From Actinophytocola algeriensis (GTDB lineage: Bacteria; Actinomycetota; Actinomycetes; Mycobacteriales; Pseudonocardiaceae): a stretch of DNA of 64,000 bases. Location of the stretch: NCBI RefSeq assembly GCF_014203735.1, contig NZ_JACHJQ010000010.1, forward strand, positions 1-64,000, given 5' to 3'. Position numbers and translations under genes: made by a program. Below, piece after piece: positions 24,244-33,441 of this stretch (the stretch's first letter is position 1; every line of letters starts with the position of its first letter). A model generated the notes under the pieces. That model saw nothing but the letters and a program-made list of their open reading frames with translations. It had not been told where the DNA came from and ran no database searches.

Positions 24244-26253
24244 ATGGAGCGGCACTGGCCGGTCGGGTTGGACGCCCTGGCCTATGGCGGTGACTACACC
24301 CCCGAGCAGTGGCCGAAACCGGTGTGGCAGGAGGACGTGCGCCTCATGCGCGAGGCCGGGGTGACGATGGTCAGCGTCGGGATCTTCACCTGGGCACTGC
24401 TGGAGCCCGAGCCAGGCCAGTACGACTTCGGCTGGCTGGACCAACTGCTGGACCTGCTGCACGACAACGGGATCCGCGTCGACCTCGGCACCCCGACGGT
24501 CGTGCCACCCGCGTGGTTCTACGAACGGCACCCCGAGGCGTTACCGGTGACCCGCGAGGGCATGCGCCATGCATTCGGTGGCCGGGGTGCCATCTGCCAC
24601 AGCTCCCCCGCCTACCAGCGCGCGGCCGTGTCGATCATCGAGCAGCTGGCCCGCCGCTACGGCAGGCATCCCGCCGTGGCGCTGTGGCACGTCCACAACG
24701 AGTACGGCGCGCCGGTGAGCGCGTGTTACTGCGAGACCTCCGCCGTCGCGTTCCGCGGCTGGCTGGCCGGCCGCTACACGACGGTCAAGGAGCTCAACGA
24801 GGCGTGGGGCACCACGTTCTGGGGCCAGACCTACAACTCCTGGGAGCAGGTGCATCCCCCGCGTCTCGTCCCCCCGGTGGGCAATCCGACCCAGCAGCTG
24901 GACTGGGCCCGGTTCACCAGCGACGAACTGCTGGAGAACTTCAAGCGGGAACGGGACGTGCTGCATGCCCACTCCCCCGGCATCCCGGTGACCACGAACT
25001 TCCACGCCGCGCTGTCCCAGTGCGAGTCGCTGGACTACTGGGCCTGGGCACGGGAGGTCGACCTCGTCACCAACGACCACTACCTGGTCGCCGAAGCCGA
25101 CCGCAACCATGTCAACCTCGCGATGGCCGCCGACATCACCCGCTCGCTGGCAGGTGGGCGGCCATGGCTGCTGCTGGAACACTCCACCAGCGCGGTGAAC
25201 TGGCAGCCCCGCAACATCGCCAAGCGGCCTGGGGAGATGGCCCGCAACAGCCTGGCGCACGTGGCACGCGGTTCGGACGGCGCCATGTTCTTCCAGTGGC
25301 GCGCGTCCCGCTTCGGTGCCGAGAAGTTCCACTCGGCGATGCTCCCGCACGCCGGCGCGGAGAGCCGGATCTGGCGGGAGGTCGTGCGGCTCGGTCAGGA
25401 TCTCGGCGCGCTCGCGCCGATCCGCGGCAGCCGTGTGGTAGCGGACGTCGCGATGCTGTGGGACTGGCAGTCCTGGTGGGCGCAGCGGCTGGAGTGGCGG
25501 CCGAGTGCCGATCTCGACGCCCGCGAACGAGCCGACACGTGGTACGCCGCCGCGTACGACCGGCACCTCACGGTCGACTTCGCCCACCCGGAGGCCGACC
25601 TGTGCGACTACCCGCTGGTCGTCGTCCCGGCCCTGTACGCGATGACGGACGTCGCCGGGGCCAACCTCCGCCGCTACGTCGAGGACGGTGGCGTTCTGGT
25701 CGTGTCGTGTTTCTCCGGCATCGTCGACGAGCGCGACGTCATCCATCCGGGCGCCCACCCCGGCGCGCTGCGCGACGTGCTGGGCCTGACGGTGGAGGAG
25801 TTCACCCCACTGCGCGCAGGCGAGCGGGTCCGGCTGGACAACGAGATGACCGGCGACGTGTGGTCCGAGGTCGTCACACTCGGCGGCGCCGAACCGGTTT
25901 GGTCCTATCTGGACGGTCCGGCTGCCGGACTGCCCGCGGTCACCCGCCATGTGGAAGGGCGTGGCACTGCCTGGTACGTCTCCACCCGCCTGGCGGCGGA
26001 CGGCCTCGACGCCGTGCTGCACGCTGCGAGCGCGGACGCCTCGCTCGCACCGCGCGACCTGCCCCGTGACGTCGAGGTGGTCGAACGCACCGGCTCGGAG
26101 GGGCGATACCTGTTCGCCATCAACCACACCGGTGAGGAGGTCACGATCCCCGTCGCCGAGCCGGGTGCGGAACTCGTGACCGGAGCCGACGTCACCGGCC
26201 ATCTCCATGTGCCCGCCGGCGAAGTCCGTGTCGTCGTCACACCGACGCGGTGA
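24244..26253 (+). CDS. GH42 beta-galactosidase
   Basis: A 669-residue GH42 enzyme without a signal peptide, so probably cytoplasmic. The barrel begins LAYGGDYTPEQWPKPVWQED; acid/base Glu153 lies in WHVHNEYGAPVSACYCE and nucleophile Glu312 in LLEHSTSAVNWQ. The cysteines in ACYCE fit the metal cluster seen in some GH42 proteins. The trimerisation domain (about 400-600) and small C-terminal beta domain follow. It would hydrolyse galacto-oligosaccharides imported after extracellular galactanase action. GAGGGAG precedes ATG 24244. Control by repressor 1 is indicated by operators A3 and A4. Confidence 0.92.
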   Translation: MERHWPVGLDALAYGGDYTPEQWPKPVWQEDVRLMREAGVTMVSVGIFTWALLEPEPGQYDFGWLDQLLDLLHDNGIRVDLGTPTVVPPAWFYERHPEALPVTREGMRHAFGGRGAICHSSPAYQRAAVSIIEQLARRYGRHPAVALWHVHNEYGAPVSACYCETSAVAFRGWLAGRYTTVKELNEAWGTTFWGQTYNSWEQVHPPRLVPPVGNPTQQLDWARFTSDELLENFKRERDVLHAHSPGIPVTTNFHAALSQCESLDYWAWAREVDLVTNDHYLVAEADRNHVNLAMAADITRSLAGGRPWLLLEHSTSAVNWQPRNIAKRPGEMARNSLAHVARGSDGAMFFQWRASRFGAEKFHSAMLPHAGAESRIWREVVRLGQDLGALAPIRGSRVVADVAMLWDWQSWWAQRLEWRPSADLDARERADTWYAAAYDRHLTVDFAHPEADLCDYPLVVVPALYAMTDVAGANLRRYVEDGGVLVVSCFSGIVDERDVIHPGAHPGALRDVLGLTVEEFTPLRAGERVRLDNEMTGDVWSEVVTLGGAEPVWSYLDGPAAGLPAVTRHVEGRGTAWYVSTRLAADGLDAVLHAASADASLAPRDLPRDVEVVERTGSEGRYLFAINHTGEEVTIPVAEPGAELVTGADVTGHLHVPAGEVRVVVTPTR

Positions 26254-26277
26254 CAGCAGTCTCCGCCGCGCTGCAGG

Positions 26278-27621
26278 TCAACCCTGGTTCACGGAGAAGC
26301 CCTGCTGGTTTCCGTATTCCACGAGGGTGTCCTGCCAGGCGCGGAGTCCGGCGTCGAGGTCGGTGTTGTTCACGTACGCCTGGCCCGCGGTGTCGTAGAA
26401 GATGGTTTCGGCGTAGAGCTGGTAGGGCAGGTACTCCCAGCCGCTCGACACCTGGGTCGCGGCGGTGGTCAGCACCTCGTTGATCTTCTGCCCGCCGAAG
26501 TACGGCGAGGAGAAGTCCCGGAACTCGCTCGACTCGAGGTCCGCCGTGGTGGCCGGGAAGCCGCCGCTCTCCAGGAAGACGTCGAGACTGGCCTGGTCGT
26601 TGTTGAGCCAGCGGACGAACGCCGCCGCCAGGTCCGGGTTGTCGCTCTGCTTGAGCACGGACTGGGTGCTGCCACCGTGCTCGGCGGTGACCGGCTCGCC
26701 GCCGTCGTAGGTCGGGAGTGGGGCCACGGCCCACTTGCCGGAGGCGGCCTGTACCGACTCCATCAGGATGCCCGGCATCCACGCGCCTGCCGTCACGGTG
26801 GCGATGGTCCCGTCACCGAGCGCCCGGTACCACTCGTCGGTCCACCCGGTGATGTTGGTGACCAGCTTGCCCTCGACGAGCTTGTTCCAGACCGCGGTCC
26901 ACTTCTTCGTGCCCTCGTCCTGCAGGTTGACGGTGACGTCGCGGTCGCCCTCCGTCTTGAACGGGCGGCCGCCTGCCTGCCAGATCAGGCTGGTGGTGAA
27001 ACCGGGGTCCCCGGCGTCGGAGGCGATGTACTTCGTCGGGTCGGCGGCATGCAGCTTCTGCGCCGCGGCCACGTAGTCGTCCCAGGTCTTCGGCACCGCG
27101 ATGCCGTACTGGGTGAAGACCTCCTTGTTGTAGAACAGCGCCATGGGACCGGAGTCCTGGGGCAGGCCGTAGATGCCGTCGCCGACGTGCACCGACTCCC
27201 ACGTGGACGCGGTGTAGTCGTCCTCGAGGTTCTCGAAACCGTAGCCGGTCAGATCGACCAGCGACTCCTGCAGCGCGAACTGGGGCAGCGCCCGGTACTC
27301 GATCTGCGTCACGTCCGGGCCGCCACGTCCGGCCTTGATCGCGTTCTGCAGCGCCGTGTAGTGGTCCTCGCCGGTCCCGACGTTCACGAACTCGACGTTG
27401 ACGTTCGGGTACTCCTTCTCGAACGCGGCCGACTGTTCCTTGCCGGAGGGCGTCCAGCTCCAGTAGGTGATCGTGCCGCCCTTGTCCAGTGCCGCGTCCA
27501 GCGCCTCGGGGGACGCGTTGCCGCCGGAGGAGGAGTCGTCACCGGACGAACATCCGGCGAGCAGTACGGCGAGCGAGGTCGCCAGCGCCCAGATCACCTT
27601 GCGACGTGGGGTTCGGGTCAT
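26278..27621 (-). CDS. ABC transporter sugar-binding lipoprotein
   Basis: A 447-residue family 1 extracellular solute-binding protein. The lipobox is LLAGC (Cys24). It starts GGTITYWSWTPSGKEQSAAF and has PDVTQIEYRALPQFALQ, YGLPQDSGPMALFYNKEVFT and WEYLPYQLYAETIFYDTAGQ, typical of CUT1 oligosaccharide-binding proteins. Third gene of the transporter operon, 26 bases after the second permease, with GAAGGGA before ATG 27621. No ATPase is encoded here; such operons usually borrow a shared MsiK-type ATPase. The substrate is inferred to be arabino- or galacto-oligosaccharides. Confidence 0.9.
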   Translation of the reverse strand: MTRTPRRKVIWALATSLAVLLAGCSSGDDSSSGGNASPEALDAALDKGGTITYWSWTPSGKEQSAAFEKEYPNVNVEFVNVGTGEDHYTALQNAIKAGRGGPDVTQIEYRALPQFALQESLVDLTGYGFENLEDDYTASTWESVHVGDGIYGLPQDSGPMALFYNKEVFTQYGIAVPKTWDDYVAAAQKLHAADPTKYIASDAGDPGFTTSLIWQAGGRPFKTEGDRDVTVNLQDEGTKKWTAVWNKLVEGKLVTNITGWTDEWYRALGDGTIATVTAGAWMPGILMESVQAASGKWAVAPLPTYDGGEPVTAEHGGSTQSVLKQSDNPDLAAAFVRWLNNDQASLDVFLESGGFPATTADLESSEFRDFSSPYFGGQKINEVLTTAATQVSSGWEYLPYQLYAETIFYDTAGQAYVNNTDLDAGLRAWQDTLVEYGNQQGFSVNQG

Positions 27622-27647
27622 GAGATGTCCCTTCGGTGGGCGGGTAC

Positions 27648-28520
27648 CTACTGCTTGACGCTGCCCGCGCTCAGGCCGGACTGCCAGAACCGTTGCAGGA
27701 GCAGGAAGGCGGCCACGAGCGGGATGATCGTGAGCAGTGATCCGGTGATCACGAGGTGGTAGATCGGCTCCGCGCCGGCGCCCCGGCCCTGGCCACTCCA
27801 CTGGTTCAGCCCCACGGTCAGCGGATACCAGCGCGGCTCGTTGATCATGATCAACGGCAGGAAGTAGTTGTTCCAGGTGGACACCACGGCGAACAACGCG
27901 ACGGTCACGATGCCGGGCACGAGAAGACGCAGCGCCACGGAGAAGAAGATCCGGATCTCGCCGGCGCCGTCGATCCGCGCCGACTCGATCAGCTCGTCGG
28001 GTACCGCGTCCGCCGCATAGACCCAGATCAGGTAGAGGCCGAACGGGCTCACCAGCGACGGGGTGATCACCGCCCACGGGGTGTTGGTCAGGCCCATCGC
28101 GCTGAACATCAGGAACGTCGGCACGGCGAGCGCGGTGCCGGGAATCGCGATCGCGCCGAGGATGACCGCGAACACCGCACGCCGCCCCGCGAACCGGTAC
28201 TTGGCGAGCCCGTAGCCCGCCGCGGTGGCCAGCAGAGTCGCCCCGCCGGCGCCGGCCACCACGTACAGCAGCGTGTTGCCCAGCCACCGCAGGAAGATGC
28301 CGTCGTCGTAGGTGAACGTCTCGGCGATGTTGGCGAACAGCGCGAACGACCCGCCGAACCACAGGCCAGGCGAGTCGAACAGGGCCGCCTGGGACTTGGT
28401 CGCGTTGATCACCAGCCAGACCAGCGGCACCAACGTGTAGACGAGGTACAGGGAGGCGACGGCGGTCAGCACCTTCGACTTGCCCGCCATCAGGCCCCCG
28501 TGCGCGGCTTTCCGTGCCAT
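27648..28520 (-). CDS. ABC sugar transporter permease (MalG-like)
   Basis: A 290-residue inner-membrane permease with six predicted helices and the EAA loop ELIESARIDGAGEIRIFFSV (about 180-200) that docks the ATPase. N-terminal LVPLVWLVINATKSQ and the short C terminus are typical of MalG-like CUT1 permeases. The ATG at 28520 shares one base with the stop of the upstream permease (TGATG), giving tight translational coupling. Confidence 0.9.
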   Translation of the reverse strand: MARKAAHGGLMAGKSKVLTAVASLYLVYTLVPLVWLVINATKSQAALFDSPGLWFGGSFALFANIAETFTYDDGIFLRWLGNTLLYVVAGAGGATLLATAAGYGLAKYRFAGRRAVFAVILGAIAIPGTALAVPTFLMFSAMGLTNTPWAVITPSLVSPFGLYLIWVYAADAVPDELIESARIDGAGEIRIFFSVALRLLVPGIVTVALFAVVSTWNNYFLPLIMINEPRWYPLTVGLNQWSGQGRGAGAEPIYHLVITGSLLTIIPLVAAFLLLQRFWQSGLSAGSVKQ

Positions 28521-29419
28521 CACGTGCCCTTCCGCGCGCCGCGCAGCTGCACCACGTAGGCGATGACCGCGGTGATCACACCCATCACGATCGCGACGGT
28601 GGCCGCGTAGTTGTACTGCTGACCGCCGAAGGACAGGTAGAAGGCGTACATGTTCGGCGTGTAGTCGGTCGTGAGCACGTTGGGTATCAGTCCGCGCAGG
28701 ATGTTCGGCTCGTTGAACAGCTGGAAGCTGCCGATGATCGAGAAGATGGTCGCGATCACGATGGCGCCGCGCAGGGCGGGCAGCTTGATGCTGAAGATCG
28801 TCCGGAACGGTCCGGCGCCGTCGAGGGCGGCGGCCTCGTACAGCTCACCGGAGATGACCCGCAGCCCCGAGTAGAAAATGATCATGTTGTAGCCGACGAA
28901 CTCCCAGGTGACGATGTTGCCGATCGAGGCGAGCGCCCAGTCCAGCGACAGGGGCCGGATCTCGGAGCCGAACAGGTCGTTGAGGTCGGCGGCGAGACCG
29001 AAGTTGGTGCCGTACATGTAGCCCCACATGAGGGTGGCGACCACCGCGGGCACCGCGTACGGCAGGAAGATCACGATCCGGAAGAAGCCCGCCGCGTGCA
29101 GCCGGGCGCTGTCGATGGCCAACGCCGCGACCAACGCGAGCACCAGCATGATCGGCACCTGGACCGCGAGGAAGATCATCACTCGCAGGAAACCGCTCCA
29201 GAACCGGGTGTCGGAGAAGAGCAGCACGTAGTTGTCGAGCCCGACGAAGGCCGTGCCGCCGAAGAAAGCCTGATCCTGGAACAGGCTCAGCTGGACGGCG
29301 TAACCGATGGGCGCGAGGAACGTCAACGCGAACACGATCGCGAAGGGCGCGACGAAGATCCAGCCACGCTGGTCGAGTCGCCGCCGCGAATCGCGTGGGC
29401 GGCCGGTCGTCGACGCCAT
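28520..29419 (-). CDS. ABC sugar transporter permease (MalF-like)
   Basis: A 299-residue permease with six predicted helices. It shows LDQRGWIFVAPFAIVFALTF at the N terminus, FVGLDNYVLLFSDTRFW and an EAA loop ELYEAAALDGAGPFRTIFSI (about 195-215). First gene of the transporter operon. ATG 29419 has GGGGA upstream, and two TGTTnACG palindromes lie 21-66 bases before it, shared with the divergent repressor gene. Confidence 0.9.
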   Translation of the reverse strand: MASTTGRPRDSRRRLDQRGWIFVAPFAIVFALTFLAPIGYAVQLSLFQDQAFFGGTAFVGLDNYVLLFSDTRFWSGFLRVMIFLAVQVPIMLVLALVAALAIDSARLHAAGFFRIVIFLPYAVPAVVATLMWGYMYGTNFGLAADLNDLFGSEIRPLSLDWALASIGNIVTWEFVGYNMIIFYSGLRVISGELYEAAALDGAGPFRTIFSIKLPALRGAIVIATIFSIIGSFQLFNEPNILRGLIPNVLTTDYTPNMYAFYLSFGGQQYNYAATVAIVMGVITAVIAYVVQLRGARKGT

Positions 29420-29439
29420 CGTCGTTCCCCGCAGGTCAA

Positions 29440-29453
29440 TGTTTACGCTAACA
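29440..29453. promoter_or_regulatory. Operator B1 (TGTTTACGCTAACA)
   Basis: A 14-base imperfect palindrome (reverse complement TGTTAGCGTAAACA) with the central CG of LacI-type operators, 21 bases before the transporter start codon. Confidence 0.7.
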
Positions 29454-29471
29454 TTTCGCCGGAAGGTACCG

Positions 29472-29485
29472 TGTTGACGTCAACA
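29472..29485. promoter_or_regulatory. Operator B2 (TGTTGACGTCAACA)
   Basis: A perfect 14-base palindrome, 32 bases from B1 (about three helical turns) and 21 bases before the second LacI-type gene. It can control both divergent units. Confidence 0.75.
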
Positions 29486-29506
29486 TGTCCAGGTCGAGGG
29501 GTACCG

Positions 29507-30535
29507 ATGGAGCAGGACGCACGGCCATCGGCCGTCCGGCAGCGGGGTCCGTCGATGGCAGACGTGGCACGCGAAGCCGGCGTGTCCGGCCAGACGGTGT
29601 CCCGGGTGGTCAACGGTCGGCTGAACGTCGATCAGGCGACACGTCAGCGGGTGCTGGACGCGATGCGTACCGTCGGCTACCGGCCGAACAGCGCGGCCCG
29701 TGCGCTGCGGTACGGACAGTTCCGCAGCATCGGCGTGATCATGGGCGTGGTGTCGACCTTCGGCAACAGCCGCACGCTCGACGCCATCACGTCGGCCGCG
29801 GTGGCGAAGGGCTACTCGATCACGCTGATGCCGGTGACCCGCCCGACGCCGGGCGAGGTCATGGGGGCGTTCAGCAGGCTCGACGAGCAGGCGGTCGACG
29901 GCGTCGTGATCCTGATCGAGGAGCACGAGCTCGACCAGAGCGAGGTCGAGGTGCCCGACGGCCTGCCCGTGGTCGTCATCTCCAACCCCCGCTCCGGTTA
30001 CCCGATGGTGGACACCGACCAGGCGCAGGGCGCGGAACTGGCAACGACGCACCTGCTCGAGCTGGGGCACCGCACGGTGTGGCACCTGTCCGGGCCACCT
30101 CATTCCTACGCGGCCGAACGGCGCGAGCAGTCCTGGCGGGCGACGTTGCGCCGGCACGACAGGCAGGCGCCGCCGGTCGTCGTCGGCGACTGGTCGGCCG
30201 AGTCCGGCTACGTCCAAGGCATGAAGCTGTGCGCCGATGCCGCCGTGACGGCCGTCTTCGCGGCCAACGACCAGATGGCACTCGGCCTGCTGCGCGCGCT
30301 GCACGAACTCGCCCGGCTCGTTCCCGCCGAAGTCAGCGTCGTGGGATTCGACGACATGGCTGAAGCAGCGCACTTCTGGCCACCACTGACCACGGTCCGC
30401 CAGTCGTTCGCGGAGGTCGGACGCCGCGCCGTGGACGCCCTCCTCGCGGAGATCGAGTCGGGCGAACGCCACGTCGTCTCGGTCAAGCTGCCGACAACCC
30501 TCGTCCACCGGTCGAGCACGGCGCCACCGCCATGA
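29507..30535 (+). CDS. LacI-family repressor 2 (transporter/arabinan control)
   Basis: A 342-residue LacI/GalR regulator. The HTH is SMADVAREAGVSGQTVSRVV (about 16-35), hinge NSAARALRYGQFRSIGVIM, and the sensor domain includes GVVILIEEHELDQSE, TAVFAANDQMALGLLRAL and VVGFDDMAEAAHFWPPLTTV. It is divergent from the ABC transporter, with B1 and B2 in between. Related TGTTAGCGATAACA sites upstream of the arabinan-enzyme genes suggest a regulon that also covers these. Confidence 0.9.
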   Translation: MEQDARPSAVRQRGPSMADVAREAGVSGQTVSRVVNGRLNVDQATRQRVLDAMRTVGYRPNSAARALRYGQFRSIGVIMGVVSTFGNSRTLDAITSAAVAKGYSITLMPVTRPTPGEVMGAFSRLDEQAVDGVVILIEEHELDQSEVEVPDGLPVVVISNPRSGYPMVDTDQAQGAELATTHLLELGHRTVWHLSGPPHSYAAERREQSWRATLRRHDRQAPPVVVGDWSAESGYVQGMKLCADAAVTAVFAANDQMALGLLRALHELARLVPAEVSVVGFDDMAEAAHFWPPLTTVRQSFAEVGRRAVDALLAEIESGERHVVSVKLPTTLVHRSSTAPPP

Positions 30536-30613
30536 TGAACCAGGCGCATGCCCAGCACACCGTGACGCCGCCACGGTGACCGCCCGCTCAATGACGAGAC
30601 GAAGGGCAGAAAC

Positions 30614-31935
30614 ATGGACTCACAATCGCGTCTCCCGTCCCGCCGCGCCGTACTCGGCGGACTCGCCTCGATGGCCGGGACTGTCTACTTTGGATCAACA
30701 AGGACCGCCGATCAGGCCGTGGCCGAGTCTGTGACCGGAACATCGCTCGCGGTCCCACCGTCGTTCACCCTGGCGCCAAGCGGTGCCTGGTGCTGGTTCG
30801 GCGACCCGCGTGCCGTGCACAACCGTGGACTCCACCGTCGTACGTTCGTCGGCTACATCACCTCGGTCGGGGATATTCGTGTCACCCAGTACGACCACGA
30901 CACGGGCCAGACGGTCACCTCGACCCTGATGACCCGCTTCCAGGTCGACGACCACAACAACCCGTCGATCCTCATCCGGCACGACGGACGCGTGGTGGTG
31001 TTCTGGTCCGGCCATCTAGGACCGACGATGTACTACCGCAGGTCGGTGGCGGTCGAGGACATCAGCGCGGGATGGGAGTCGGTCAAGTCGTTGCCCACCA
31101 ACACCCCGGGCAACAGCGGCTACACCTACTCGAACCCGGTAGAGCTTTCCTCGGAGCAGAACCGGCTGTACCTGTTCTGGCGCGGCGGCAACTTCAATCC
31201 CAGCTGGTCGACCACCAACGGCAGCGACGTCTGGACGACCGCGCGCACGCTCGTCACCGTTCCCGGGCAGCGGCCGTACCTGAAGGTGGCGTCCAACGAC
31301 GTCGACACCATCCACTTCGCGTTCACCGACGGCCACCCACGCAACGTCCAGACGAGCATCTACCACATGTACTACCGGGCCGGATCTCTCTACCGGTCGG
31401 ACGGCACGCGGATCGGCCCGGTCACCACGGCCGTTACCCCCGCGCAGGCCACCGGATCTACAACGGCAACACGGGCACCGGCAAGGCATGGGTACACGAC
31501 ATCGCCCTCGACAGCAGCGGGCGACCGGTCATCACCTTCGCCAGGTTCCCGACCGACACCGACCACCGCTACCACTACAGCCGGTGGACCGGCAGCGCCT
31601 GGCAGACGAGCGAGCTGACGCCCGCGGGTGACTCGATCGCGGAACTTCCCGGGGAACCCAACTACTCCGGGGGCATCGCTCTCGACCACACGAACCCGTC
31701 GGTGGTCGTCCTGTCGCGGCAGATCGGCAGCGTCAACGAGATCGAGCGGTGGACAACGGCGAACGGTGGCGCGAGTTGGAGCGCGGAGGCCATCACCACC
31801 AACTCGGTCGACACACAGGTGCGCCCGTTCATCCCCTACGGCTTGAGTTCCCGGGACCCGCTCGGCGTGCTGTGGATGGCGGGCCGGTACCCGAGCTACA
31901 CCACCTACCAGACCCGCATCCAGGCCACGAGGTAA
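30614..31935 (+). pseudogene. Secreted BNR-repeat (BNR_4-like) protein, one frameshift
   Basis: It begins with a Tat-like signal (SRRAVLGGLASMAGTVYFG), followed by GAWCWFGDPRAVHNRG, RRTFVGYITSVGDIRVTQYD, DDHNNPSILIRHDGRVVVFW and TSIYHMYYRAG, as in BNR_4 propellers found among polysaccharide lyases and glycosidases. Near 31440-31462 the frame slips by one base; the C-terminal half (IYNGNTGTGKAWVHDIALD, LPGEPNYSGGIALDHTNPSV) continues in the next frame to TAA at 31935. Both halves keep good codon usage, so the break is recent or an assembly error. Confidence 0.75.
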
Positions 31936-32115
31936 CTAGGCGATCCGGTGCACGGTCAGGTTGAGGTTCGTGCCGCTGCCGCTCAGGGCGTACATCGAGT
32001 ACCAGTCGTAACCGATGTCACCGGGCTTGCCGCCGTCCCGACCAGGCGGCGGCGGGCAAGCGACGGATCCATCACCGCGACGTCGGGTCCCATCAGGATC
32101 GACTGCTCACCTCAC
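31936..32115 (-). pseudogene. Unidentified protein remnant
   Basis: The minus strand ends with GGKPGDIGYDWYSMYALSGS, then GTNLNLTVHRIA and TAG. A second piece in another frame (SILMGPDVAVMDPSLARRR) lies upstream. It looks like the 3' part of a secreted carbohydrate-active protein, but I cannot name the family. Confidence 0.4.
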
Positions 32116-32128
32116 GTCCCGAGTGTTA

Positions 32129-32142
32129 TGTGAGCGATAACA
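32129..32142. promoter_or_regulatory. Operator B3 (TGTGAGCGATAACA)
   Basis: One base differs from B4. The wider context TGTTATGTGAGCGATAACA extends the dyad. Confidence 0.6.
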
Positions 32143-32248
32143 TCTTCGTACATTGTATATCGTTCCACCTTTTGCCGGCAGCACGCATTTTGCCTGCTAG
32201 TCCCCATAAACTAGCGTGACGATGAGGATGTGGACAATGTCCAAAGCC

Positions 32249-32262
32249 TGTTAGCGATAACA
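32249..32262. promoter_or_regulatory. Operator B4 (TGTTAGCGATAACA)
   Basis: A near-perfect palindrome with central CG. It matches the reverse complement of B1 (TGTTAGCGTAAACA) at 13 of 14 positions, so the same repressor probably binds both. Confidence 0.7.
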
Positions 32263-32449
32263 GTAGAGCCTTGAGCCAGCCGGATACGGGCGTTATCGTT
32301 CGAAGAGCGCGCACAGACGTGACCGGGCGCATTGATGATCGTCGTTCGTTCGTTGCGGCAGTCGTCGCCACGCGTCCCGGCGCGTGTCGTGCGTTGTCCG
32401 CTGTCCTGTCCCGCACCTCTCCCTCACCGTCGAGGAAATTGAGGACCCC

Positions 32450-33409
32450 ATGGCTGGATTCACCAGAAGCTTGTTGACCCTGTTGACCGTGGCGGTGGCC
32501 GTGGTCGCGACCGCGGCGCCCGCCACCGCGTACCCCGCCCCAGGCCGGGTGACAGGCGCCATCGGCGTCCACGACCCGAGCGCCGTCAAACGTCCCGACG
32601 GCAGCTACCTCATCGCGCACACCGGCAACAACATCACCCTGAAGACCTCGAGTGACCGCGTCGCCTTCCGCGAGGCGGGCGCGGTCTTCCCCGGCGGCGC
32701 GCCGTGGACGACCACCTACACCGGCGGCAGCCGGAACCTGTGGGCCCCGGACATCTCCTACCACAACGGCCAGTACCACCTGTACTACTCGGCATCGACG
32801 TTCGGGTCGAACCGGTCGGCGATCTTCCTGGCCACCAGCCCAAGCGGCAACTCCGGCACCTGGACCAACCAGGGCCTGGTCGTGGAGTCGCGCACGCAGG
32901 ACAACTTCAACGCCATCGACCCCGACCTCGTGGTGGACGACCAGGGCCGCTGGTGGCTGAGTTTCGGCTCCTTCTGGTCCGGCATCAAGATGATCTCCCT
33001 CAACCCCGCCACCGGCAAGCGCGCCGACGGCACGCTGCTGTCCATCGCCGGCCGGGGCGGCGGCGCCATCGAGGCCCCGAACATCGTCAAGCGCGGCGCC
33101 TACTACTACCTGTACGTCTCCTTCGACCGGTGCTGCCAGGGCGCGCAGAGCACCTACCGCGTCATGGTCGGCCGCTCCACCAGCGTCACCGGGCCCTACG
33201 TCGACCGCAACGGCAGGCAAATGACCGCGGGCGGCGGCACGGAGATCCTCGCGGGACAGGGCAGCGTGCACGGTCCCGGTCACCAGGACGTCCTGGCCGA
33301 CAACGACAGCGACGTGCTGGTCTACCACTACTACGCGGACAACAACGCGTCACTGCTCGGCATCAACCTCCTCGCGATGGACTCGGCGGGCTGGCCGTAC
33401 CTGCACTGA
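32450..33409 (+). CDS. GH43 endo-1,5-alpha-L-arabinanase
   Basis: A 319-residue secreted GH43 propeller. Catalytic base Asp in GVHDPSAVKRPDGSY, pKa-modulating Asp in AIDPDLVVDDQGRWWLSFG, acid Glu in GGGAIEAPNIVKRGAYYYLY, and the calcium/centre histidine region GPGHQDVLADN are all visible. WAPDISYHNGQYHLYYSAST is typical of endo-arabinanases. It would cut the alpha-1,5-arabinan side chains of pectin outside the cell. GAGGA lies upstream of ATG 32450. Operators B3 and B4 precede it. It forms an operon with the next GH43 gene, 32 bases away. Confidence 0.9.
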   Translation: MAGFTRSLLTLLTVAVAVVATAAPATAYPAPGRVTGAIGVHDPSAVKRPDGSYLIAHTGNNITLKTSSDRVAFREAGAVFPGGAPWTTTYTGGSRNLWAPDISYHNGQYHLYYSASTFGSNRSAIFLATSPSGNSGTWTNQGLVVESRTQDNFNAIDPDLVVDDQGRWWLSFGSFWSGIKMISLNPATGKRADGTLLSIAGRGGGAIEAPNIVKRGAYYYLYVSFDRCCQGAQSTYRVMVGRSTSVTGPYVDRNGRQMTAGGGTEILAGQGSVHGPGHQDVLADNDSDVLVYHYYADNNASLLGINLLAMDSAGWPYLH

Positions 33410-33441
33410 CCACATCCCGCACCACCAGGAGGACAACCGTG

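Larger units (their letters stand above)
32116..32449. other. Promoter region of the arabinan-degradation genes
   Basis: A 334-base gap without a gene. Its AT-rich core (32120-32200) stands out against the surroundings and holds two TGTTAGCGATAACA-type palindromes, listed separately. A weak further half-site (CGTTATCGTTCGAA) occurs near 32291. Confidence 0.6.
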
